Positions 41,489 to 47,629 of a stretch of DNA of 64,000 nucleotides are shown piece after piece. Source of the stretch: a virus; the IMG/VR virus record IMGVR_UViG_3300020419_000014, positions 1-64,000 of that record, one strand, 5' to 3'. The notes beneath the pieces are model-generated. The model saw only the letters and a program-made list of their open reading frames with translations. It had not been told where the DNA came from and made no database searches. The position numbers and the translations under genes are program-made. Positions within the stretch are counted from its first letter, which is position 1; each line of letters opens with the position of its first letter.

Positions 41489-41850
41489 TGAAATATAGAA
41501 CTAGAAAAATGGTAACTCCTAAAGACTTAAATGCAATAGGTACATTATTTGGTGGTCGCGTATTAGATTGGATTGATGAAGAAGCATACATTTATACAAC
41601 TTGTCAATTAGATTCAATGTCTGTTGTAACTAGAAGCATTGGTAGAATAGACTTTAAAGCAAGTGCTAAACACGGTGACTTAATAGAAATTGGTATGGAT
41701 ACTATAAACTTAGGCAAAACTAGTATAACACTTAAAGCTACTATTAGGAACATGAAAACAGGTGATATAATTACAGAAGTAAATGATATTGTCTTTGTAA
41801 ATGTAAAAGATGGTAAACCTTATCCGCATGGAAAACTAAAAAATGAATAA
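41488..41850 (+). CDS. Hotdog-fold acyl-CoA thioesterase (YciA/BACH type)
   Basis: 120 aa. MVTPKDLNAIGTLFGGRVLDWIDEEA carries the family's N-x2-G-x2-FGG and the catalytic Asp/Glu helix; GRIDFKASAKHGDLIEI and VFVNVKDGKP match the rest. It hydrolyses acyl-CoAs, releasing free acids, in the cytoplasm. Its ATG overlaps the radical SAM stop. In a phage it may redirect fatty acyl pools or membrane lipids; a link to the modification cassette is possible. No known T4 counterpart. Confidence 0.82.
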   Translation: MKYRTRKMVTPKDLNAIGTLFGGRVLDWIDEEAYIYTTCQLDSMSVVTRSIGRIDFKASAKHGDLIEIGMDTINLGKTSITLKATIRNMKTGDIITEVNDIVFVNVKDGKPYPHGKLKNE

Positions 41851-42058
41851 AGAAGATTATAGAGTAGACCCTGGGTCAATTAAAGTAGATCAACGTAAAA
41901 AAGATACACGCAGAGATGCTTGGGATAGGGATTATATGGGTTCAAATTATATAAAGTCTGAACCAGTTAGTAATAAACAAATATCTAATGCAACACCAGT
42001 TTTTATATTTGCTTTATTCTATGTTGCAATACTGGTAATGATTGGTAGTATTAAATAA
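41843..42058 (+). CDS. Single-TM small protein
   Basis: 71 aa, overlapping the thioesterase by 8 bases. A polar, Asp/Arg/Lys-rich N-terminal part (KVDQRKKDTRRDAWDRDY) and one C-terminal TM (VFIFALFYVAILVMIGSI), so it is tail-anchored-like. It ends the + strand operon just before a hairpin and the convergent phoH. Confidence 0.55.
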   Translation: MNKEDYRVDPGSIKVDQRKKDTRRDAWDRDYMGSNYIKSEPVSNKQISNATPVFIFALFYVAILVMIGSIK

Positions 42059-42085
42059 AAAAGTAGAGGAATAAATCCCCTACTT
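42050..42085 (-). terminator. Terminator of phoH (- strand)
   Basis: A 9-bp stem (42061-42069/42077-42085) with one G-U on the - strand and a 7-base loop, followed on the - strand by TTTTATTTAA. It separates the convergent phoH and + strand genes. On the + strand no T-run follows, so it mainly serves phoH. Confidence 0.75.
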
Positions 42086-42096
42086 CTCATTAAAGA

Positions 42097-42819
42097 CTAT
42101 TCGTCTCCATATACTTGTAACACTTCTTTCACTGCATTATGCCTTTCAATATCTCTTTGCCCAAACCGGACTATGTCCAAGTGTGTTGCATTGCCTGCAG
42201 AATTAAGTAGATCAACAAAGTTGATTAACCCATTATCTCGCATGCGATCTGCCTGTGCTAGATCTCCGGTAACCGCCATCTTAGAGTTTTCGCCTAAACG
42301 TGTAAGTAACATTTTCATTTGACTAGCAGTTGCATTTTGCATTTCATCTGCTAATATAAAACTATTTTTAAATGTTCTACCACGCATATAAGCCAGTGGA
42401 GCGATCTCAATTATACCTTCATTTATCATTCCTTCTATTTCTTTAGCATTAAAATACTCCCTTAATACGTCAAATATAGGCCTTGTCCATGGAGCCATTT
42501 TTTGTTCTAATGTACCTGGTAAGAAGCCTAAATCTTCGTCAACTGACACAGCTGGTCTTGTGACTATGATTTTATCAAGTGTGCCTTCTTTAAATAACTT
42601 AACCGCTACCTGCACAGCCAATAATGTTTTGCCTGTTCCTGCTGGACCAATACCGAAGACTATATCTTTTTGTTGGTCAAGTAGTTTTAACACGTATGTT
42701 TCTTGGTTTTTATTTCGTGGAAGAATATTTACTTGTTTCTGTTGTTTTTGGAATTGTTTGATTTCAACTACGTTATTATAGTTGTTTATTGAGTTGTTAC
42801 GCCTGCGTTTTGCACCCAT
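42097..42819 (-). CDS. phoH: PhoH-like ATPase
   Basis: 240 aa on the - strand from ATG 42819, chosen because AGGAGG lies just upstream; an earlier ATG at 42846 lacks a good site. Walker A GIGPAGTGKT, then VTRPAVSVDEDLGFLPGTL, Walker B ILADEMQNAT and VTGDLAQADR. PhoH proteins are ATPases with a helicase/RNase-related role and are a common marine phage marker. It is one of the few reverse-strand genes and probably has its own control (hairpin at 42857). Confidence 0.93.
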   Translation of the reverse strand: MGAKRRRNNSINNYNNVVEIKQFQKQQKQVNILPRNKNQETYVLKLLDQQKDIVFGIGPAGTGKTLLAVQVAVKLFKEGTLDKIIVTRPAVSVDEDLGFLPGTLEQKMAPWTRPIFDVLREYFNAKEIEGMINEGIIEIAPLAYMRGRTFKNSFILADEMQNATASQMKMLLTRLGENSKMAVTGDLAQADRMRDNGLINFVDLLNSAGNATHLDIVRFGQRDIERHNAVKEVLQVYGDE

Positions 42820-42856
42820 TAAGTGTCCTCCTGTGGATATTGACATAAGGCCGCAT

Positions 42857-42873
42857 TTCCTATGGTATAGGAA
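42857..42873. promoter_or_regulatory. Perfect hairpin in the phoH leader region
   Basis: TTCCTAT / ATAGGAA with a 3-base loop, 38-54 bases upstream of the phoH start codon. No T-run follows on either strand, so a terminator is unlikely. It could be an operator or an RNA control hairpin; function unknown. Confidence 0.4.
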
Positions 42874-42939
42874 GCTGGTCCCTACAAAGTATTTACCTTT
42901 AAGACTGTATTAAAAAATAGTCTGTTATCTTTTTGATAC

Positions 42940-42947
42940 GATAAATA
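42940..42947 (+). promoter_or_regulatory. T4-type late promoter motif GATAAATA
   Basis: GATAAATA about 31 bases before ATG 42979. It begins the + strand unit after phoH. Confidence 0.55.
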
Positions 42948-42978
42948 AGTATAGTAGAATTTAGAACAGGATTTAACC

Positions 42979-43554
42979 ATGCAAGATATATACGATGTCA
43001 TAGAAAACGTAAACAATATCTATGATAGTAACTCTGCATTCGAAGTACTTAAAGACTTTGAACGAGTTATTGATGAATTAGATATTTACGTTTACGATAA
43101 CTGGAAGGACGGAGAACTAGTTTCCGGACCTAAAATCACTAGACATTGGGTGTCTTGCTCATTTATGTGGCCTTTAAAAAGCATGCCAGATCCAATGGGC
43201 GGCAAGCGTTTGCTAGACTATGATTGCAAAGTAAGAATGGGTAAAGATTTCATAATTAAACCTAGAAAAATTCGTAAACCTGACGATATCAGACCTGGAA
43301 CTAAAAAAGGTAAATTAGACAAAATAGCAATTTGGTTAGTACAAATTGATATGCCTAAAAAATTAATCCAGACCATTTACAGTGGATACGACGAATTACA
43401 AAACTTCGAGCAAGAACCAGCTACAGGAGGGCAATCACAAGAACTAGGACAGAGCGAAGCAGATCAAGCAGTGGCTGCACCAGGAGCGCCACCGGCACCG
43501 CCGGCAGACGCAGCACCAGCTCCTGAAACACCACCAGCTGAAGGAGCAGTATAA
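42979..43554 (+). CDS. Conserved T4-like marine phage protein, unknown
   Basis: 191 aa. Globular N-terminal about 145 residues (FERVIDELDIYVYDNWKDGEL, HWVSCSFMWPLKSMPDPMGGKRLLDY, RKPDDIRPGTKKGKLD) and a low-complexity Ala/Pro tail (APPAPPADAAPAP). The core looks like a family I associate with marine T4-like myoviruses, close to structural or lysis genes. Late promoter upstream. The next gene overlaps its stop. Probably virion assembly, unproven. Confidence 0.65.
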   Translation: MQDIYDVIENVNNIYDSNSAFEVLKDFERVIDELDIYVYDNWKDGELVSGPKITRHWVSCSFMWPLKSMPDPMGGKRLLDYDCKVRMGKDFIIKPRKIRKPDDIRPGTKKGKLDKIAIWLVQIDMPKKLIQTIYSGYDELQNFEQEPATGGQSQELGQSEADQAVAAPGAPPAPPADAAPAPETPPAEGAV

Positions 43555-44279
43555 TGGGATTACAAAAAGCTGACTTAAAAGATATGGTAGATCATATTTT
43601 TGAAATTGATAGTTTCAAAAGTAAAATGGGTGAAGATAATAACATTGTTACATTAAGTTTTAGTACTAAAACAAACGAAACTGCAAAAGATCTTGTTAAT
43701 TTTTTAGAAAAAGGTTATCCATTTATTTTAGATGCTGACGCAACGTCAGGAGAACAAAGAGATGGAACATACAAAGTTTTTGTAGAAATGGAACGTAACG
43801 ATTCTGTTCCAGATCAAATTTTAGAAATAATTGATGGTGTAAGCAAACTAGCAGGACATGACAGATTTAAATTTCGTTATTATAAAAACTTTAGGTCTAT
43901 GGAAGCTACATTAGATAACTTACAGGAAAATATTCCTGCTGACCCAGATGACTATGGAATTAAAATCCAAAACGTTGCATTAGAAAGTTATTCTAACTTC
44001 TTTAACAAGAGCTTTTTAGAGTCTGTAGAAATGCATAACAATATATTAGCTATTAAAAAGATCCACGGAGATCCTTTGTACTTTAATTTTATAGATATAG
44101 GTGATAAGGATTATATACTAAACAGTATTAATGAAACTATATCTGTTGACGACAACAACTTTGCTGAAATAATATATTTGAGCAAGTATTTAGGCGACTA
44201 CAATATTACAAAGTTTGGCAACAAACTTACTTTCGAAAACAAAAATAAAGTTCTTGTGTTAACCCGTATTAACACTTAA
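43554..44279 (+). CDS. Conserved T4-like marine phage protein, unknown
   Basis: 241 aa. It starts inside the preceding stop (TAATG). Blocks such as HIFEIDSFKSKMG, VNFLEKGYPFILDADATSGEQRDGTYKVFVEMERN and RFKFRYYKNF look like a conserved protein that pairs with the gene before it. Soluble, acidic. Followed by the endolysin, so it is transcribed with the lysis genes. No function assigned. Confidence 0.65.
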   Translation: MGLQKADLKDMVDHIFEIDSFKSKMGEDNNIVTLSFSTKTNETAKDLVNFLEKGYPFILDADATSGEQRDGTYKVFVEMERNDSVPDQILEIIDGVSKLAGHDRFKFRYYKNFRSMEATLDNLQENIPADPDDYGIKIQNVALESYSNFFNKSFLESVEMHNNILAIKKIHGDPLYFNFIDIGDKDYILNSINETISVDDNNFAEIIYLSKYLGDYNITKFGNKLTFENKNKVLVLTRINT

Positions 44280-44296
44280 AAAATAGGAGATGTAAC

Positions 44297-45145
44297 TTGG
44301 GTAAAGAACACTTTAAATTTGACTTTGACGAATGGATGGCTGAAGAGCTTATTCATCGTGATGATTGGAAAGATTGGTACGAAGCAATGTGCGAAATCTT
44401 ACCATTATGGGAAGTCGATACTATAGAAAGAGTAGCAGGATTTATTGCTCAATGTGGACACGAGTCCGGCGGCTTTAGAGTATTAAGTGAAAACTTAAAC
44501 TATAGCGCCAAAGCATTGAATACAATATTTCCTAAATACTTTAAACGAGCAGGAAGGGAAGCAAATGAATATCATAGACAACCTGAAAAAATTGCGAACG
44601 TTATTTACGCAAATAGAATGGACAACGGCGATGCATCATCCGGTGACGGGTGGACATTCAGAGGCGGCGGCATTCTTCAGCTTACCGGTAGATACAACTA
44701 CACAGAATTCGGCAAAGCAGTCGACAAAACGCCGGAAGAAGCGGTCGAGTACGTCAGGACCAAAGCAGGCGCATTAGATAGTGCATGCTGGTTTTGGGAT
44801 ACAAATAACATTAATAAATATTGCGACAATCAAGATATTGTTGGAATGACTAAACGTATTAACGGTGGTACTATTGGTTTAGACGATCGTAAGAAACATT
44901 ACTTACATGCATTAGATGTGTTTGGTGGAGATTATGAAGAACCAGAAACAGATTACAATCAAACTATTCGTCAAGGATCACGTGGTCCGTTAGTCGCAGA
45001 AGTACAAGAAAAATTAGATATAACACCAGCTGATGGAATATTTGGTCCAGGTACAGCAAAAATTGTTAAACATTGGCAAAGTTCAAACGGACTTGTTGCT
45101 GATGGTATTGTAGGACCTAAGACGCTGGGAAAGTTACTAGGGTAG
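44297..45145 (+). CDS. Endolysin: GH19 chitinase-type muramidase with peptidoglycan-binding domain
   Basis: 282 aa; TTG start with AGGAG. The catalytic Glu pair of GH19 is in AQCGHESGGF (Glu56) and SENLNYS (Glu65); GDGWTFRGGGILQLTGRYNY and RINGG are further signatures. Residues about 220-282 form a PG_binding_1 domain (LVAEVQEKLDI ... ADGIVGPKTLGKLL). It cleaves peptidoglycan at lysis and begins a cassette with i-spanin, o-spanin and TM proteins. Bases about 44640-44780 are GC-richer than the surrounding gene. Confidence 0.92.
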   Translation: MGKEHFKFDFDEWMAEELIHRDDWKDWYEAMCEILPLWEVDTIERVAGFIAQCGHESGGFRVLSENLNYSAKALNTIFPKYFKRAGREANEYHRQPEKIANVIYANRMDNGDASSGDGWTFRGGGILQLTGRYNYTEFGKAVDKTPEEAVEYVRTKAGALDSACWFWDTNNINKYCDNQDIVGMTKRINGGTIGLDDRKKHYLHALDVFGGDYEEPETDYNQTIRQGSRGPLVAEVQEKLDITPADGIFGPGTAKIVKHWQSSNGLVADGIVGPKTLGKLLG

Positions 45146-45153
45146 GTAGGACA

Positions 45154-45618
45154 GTGGGATTAAAACTTGCAGGTATAATGTTAGTTGTGATGTGTGCCAT
45201 GGGCGGACTAGGATACTGGTATTATAATGACACACAAGAAAAACTCGCAACTCTTCATGAAAATAATGCAAAGTTAGAAACGGCAGTAGCTATAAGCGAA
45301 GAGACCGTTTCGACTTTGAGAGCAGACTATGCCAAAGCAACTGAAGAGTTACAAAAAGTAAACGAAGAATTTGCAAACATTAGAGCACAAAATAACGTGT
45401 TAAGTAAAAAACTTGCAAAGCACGATCTTTCTGTACTAGGTGCTGGTAAGCCTGGACTAGTTGGAAAAATAATAAACAATGCTAGTGAAAAAGCAGGTCG
45501 CTGTTTTGAAATATTAAGCGGTGCAGAATTAAATGAAAAAGAAAAAGGAGCAAAAAATGGTAAAGCATTCAATAGCGAGTGTCCTTGGCTGTGGCCTGGC
45601 AATACTGCTACTAAGTAG
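45154..45618 (+). CDS. Inner-membrane spanin (i-spanin, Rz-like)
   Basis: 154 aa; GTG start after TAGGACA. One N-terminal TM (AGIMLVVMCAMGGLGYWYY), then a long periplasmic coiled coil (about 30-95) and a C-terminal globular part with two Cys. Its 3' end contains the start of an o-spanin lipoprotein gene in another frame, the standard overlapping Rz/Rz1 layout, right after the endolysin. It would link inner and outer membranes for the last lysis step. Confidence 0.75.
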   Translation: MGLKLAGIMLVVMCAMGGLGYWYYNDTQEKLATLHENNAKLETAVAISEETVSTLRADYAKATEELQKVNEEFANIRAQNNVLSKKLAKHDLSVLGAGKPGLVGKIINNASEKAGRCFEILSGAELNEKEKGAKNGKAFNSECPWLWPGNTATK

Positions 45619-46030
45619 TTGTTCAACACCCGTACAAAAAATTGAAGTTACTGCTAAACCTATTGAGAAGCCTCAGTTGACTCTGCCACCTGTTGATAAA
45701 GTAGAAATGAAAGAAGTTAAGTGGGTTATTATTACTGAAAAAAATTACAAGGAAGTTTTTGCTGAATTAAAAAAGAACGGCAGACCATTAGCAATTTTTG
45801 GATTAACTGATAAAGGATACGCTAATTTAGGATTAAATTTTAGTGATATTAGAGCATTAGTACAGCAACAAAAAACTATCATTGCAGCATACGAAGCATA
45901 CTATAAAAATGCTGAAAAAGCATTAGAAAATGCAAATAAACAAGTTGATGAAGTAAATCAAGAAGTAAAAGAGTTAAATAGTAAGCAACCAAAGGAATCA
46001 ACATTGCAAAAATTTAACCCTTTTAATTAG
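45557..46030 (+). CDS. Outer-membrane lipoprotein spanin (o-spanin, Rz1-like)
   Basis: 157 aa from ATG 45557 with AAGGAG upstream. The signal peptide (MVKHSIASVLGCGLAILL) ends in lipobox LSSC, so it should be lipidated and sorted to the outer membrane. The mature part is Pro-rich at first (IEKPQLTLPPVDK) and coiled at the end. It overlaps the i-spanin gene by 62 bases in another frame. Longer than classical Rz1. Confidence 0.75.
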   Translation: MVKHSIASVLGCGLAILLLSSCSTPVQKIEVTAKPIEKPQLTLPPVDKVEMKEVKWVIITEKNYKEVFAELKKNGRPLAIFGLTDKGYANLGLNFSDIRALVQQQKTIIAAYEAYYKNAEKALENANKQVDEVNQEVKELNSKQPKESTLQKFNPFN

Positions 46031-46038
46031 GAAGACAT

Positions 46039-46335
46039 ATGTGGGAAATGATAGAAAGAATGGCAACTGATAGGCTATGGATCTATACAGGTATAGGTGG
46101 TAGTTTATTTGGTGCTGCTTTTCTTATGTATTTCAAAGACACTAGAGCAGGACTTTGGTGCTACGCAAAATTTGATATGACTCTTGATTATCTAGTCGAA
46201 AGATGGGGGTTAACTTGGTTTGAACAACCAACAGATGCATGGAGGAAAAAATATCCTTACGTTACTAAGAAAATTGACGAGCTAGAAAAACGGATAAAAC
46301 AATTGGAGGGCAAAAATGCCAAGAAAAAGTCCTGA
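46039..46335 (+). CDS. Single-TM protein in the lysis cluster
   Basis: 98 aa; ribosome site AGGAAG. One TM near the N-terminus (IYTGIGGSLFGAAFLMYF), then an amphipathic region and a C-terminal coiled coil (ELEKRIKQLEGKNAKKKS). It overlaps the next TM gene by 20 bases. Possible holin or antiholin by position only. Confidence 0.5.
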   Translation: MWEMIERMATDRLWIYTGIGGSLFGAAFLMYFKDTRAGLWCYAKFDMTLDYLVERWGLTWFEQPTDAWRKKYPYVTKKIDELEKRIKQLEGKNAKKKS

Positions 46336-46681
46336 AGAATTAAATGCAAAACCAGCACCTAAAAAAGTAGATGCTGAAGTAGTTGTGCCTGCATCAAGCA
46401 CTGGTACAACTAAAAAAGTAAAATTAGATTTAGAAGTAGATACAAGTGTAAAAGACTTAGGACCAAATCCTTTTGCTAAAATTATACACATGGCAAGAGC
46501 TGTAGATGCTTGGAGAATTTTTCCAAGAATCTTTATTACTACATATATAATTTTATTATATAAATGTGTGATTTGGTATATGGACCTCCCCAACCCAACC
46601 ATGGAGCAGTCAGGATTGATATCAATTGTTGTTGGTGCTGGTGCTGCATGGTTCGGCCTTTATACCAGCTCTCGTAAATAG
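46316..46681 (+). CDS. Holin candidate
   Basis: 121 aa. The N-terminal half is charged and flexible; two TM segments follow (RIFITTYIILLYKCVIWYM and SGLISIVVGAGAAWFGLYTSS) with a short loop. The second TM, with its GAGAAWFGLY core, is typical of small phage holin-like proteins from marine phages. It ends the lysis cassette. The holin role is inferred from topology and position. Confidence 0.6.
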   Translation: MPRKSPEELNAKPAPKKVDAEVVVPASSTGTTKKVKLDLEVDTSVKDLGPNPFAKIIHMARAVDAWRIFPRIFITTYIILLYKCVIWYMDLPNPTMEQSGLISIVVGAGAAWFGLYTSSRK

Positions 46682-46690
46682 ACCCTGTTT

Positions 46691-46698
46691 TTTAAATA
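46691..46698 (+). promoter_or_regulatory. Late-promoter-like motif TTTAAATA
   Basis: TTAAATAAGT variant of the late motif, 10 bases before ATG 46708. No Shine-Dalgarno is visible before this start. Weak match. Confidence 0.35.
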
Positions 46699-46707
46699 AG
46701 TACTAGT

Positions 46708-47571
46708 ATGGACTACTATGACATACTAGGTGTATCAAAATCAGCCTCAGATAAAGAACTAAAGTCAGCATATAAGCGTAAAAGTATGGAGCATCACCCT
46801 GATCGCACAGGAGGCAGTGATGAAAAGTTTAAAGAAATAAATGAAGCATATAGTGCGTTAAGTGATCCTGAAAAACGTCAAATGTACGACCAGTTTGGTA
46901 CAACTAATCCTCAACAAACAGGGCCACAAGGCTTCCAAGATTTTCATTTTACAGCAAATGGATTTCAAGGTGGGATTGATATTAATGATTTAATGAGGCA
47001 GTTTGGAATGGGAGGTTCACCGTTTGGACAAAGACAACCGCCAATGAAAAACCAAGATATTACAGTAATAGTGCCATTAGGATTAGATGAAGTATATACA
47101 GGAAAAACAATAAGACTTAGTTATGAGCTACAAAAAGGCGGTGTGCAAACACATGAAATAACTATTCCTCCAGGGATACATGATGTTATTAAATATAGAG
47201 GATTAGGTAATAACGGTATAGACGGAATACCAAGAGGTGATTTATTTGCTAAAATAAAAGTAAATGATAGTAGTAATTGGAAGAGATCTGGTTTAGATTT
47301 ACATACTGTTGTTCCTGTAAATATATTTGATTTAATACTGGGTACAGAAATACAAGTTACTACACCAGAAGGAAAAAATTTATCTGTAAAAGTTCCAAAA
47401 GGAAGCCAACCTACAGTAATTTTTAGTATACATGGTTACGGAATACCTGATATGCGTACAGGTGCTAGAGGAATAATATTTGTAAGACTCAAAACAACTG
47501 TGCCTCAGATCGACGATCAAGACATTTTAGATCGAATAACTACAATAAAGAAAGACTTGACAAACAACTAA
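46708..47571 (+). CDS. dnaJ: DnaJ/CbpA-type co-chaperone
   Basis: 287 aa. J-domain with HPD at residues 30-32 (EHHPDRTGG), then a Gly/Phe region and two C-terminal beta domains (QDITVIVPLGLDEVYTG, RGLGNNGI, RGDLFAKIKV). No zinc-finger cysteines, so it is the CbpA-like class B. It would stimulate host DnaK. In T4-like marine phages DnaJ is found occasionally. It precedes the ClpA-type gene, forming a proteostasis pair. Confidence 0.92.
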   Translation: MDYYDILGVSKSASDKELKSAYKRKSMEHHPDRTGGSDEKFKEINEAYSALSDPEKRQMYDQFGTTNPQQTGPQGFQDFHFTANGFQGGIDINDLMRQFGMGGSPFGQRQPPMKNQDITVIVPLGLDEVYTGKTIRLSYELQKGGVQTHEITIPPGIHDVIKYRGLGNNGIDGIPRGDLFAKIKVNDSSNWKRSGLDLHTVVPVNIFDLILGTEIQVTTPEGKNLSVKVPKGSQPTVIFSIHGYGIPDMRTGARGIIFVRLKTTVPQIDDQDILDRITTIKKDLTNN

Positions 47572-47585
47572 GAAATATATATAAT
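47557..47585 (+). promoter_or_regulatory. Sigma70-like promoter upstream of clpA-like gene
   Basis: TTGACA (47557-47562), 17-bp spacer, TATAAT (47580-47585): a perfect consensus. The predicted start is near 47592, then AAGGAAA before ATG 47630. Confidence 0.85.
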
Positions 47586-47629
47586 GTATGTAATAACACA
47601 CTTTCAAGAAACAAGGAAAATAAGATAGA

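Noticed and set aside
42061-42085. Hairpin as a two-way terminator
   Set aside because: Only the - strand has the following T-run, so it is annotated for phoH alone.
42820-42846. Longer N-terminus for phoH
   Set aside because: AGGAGG is placed for ATG 42819, and the extra nine residues would overlap that ribosome site.
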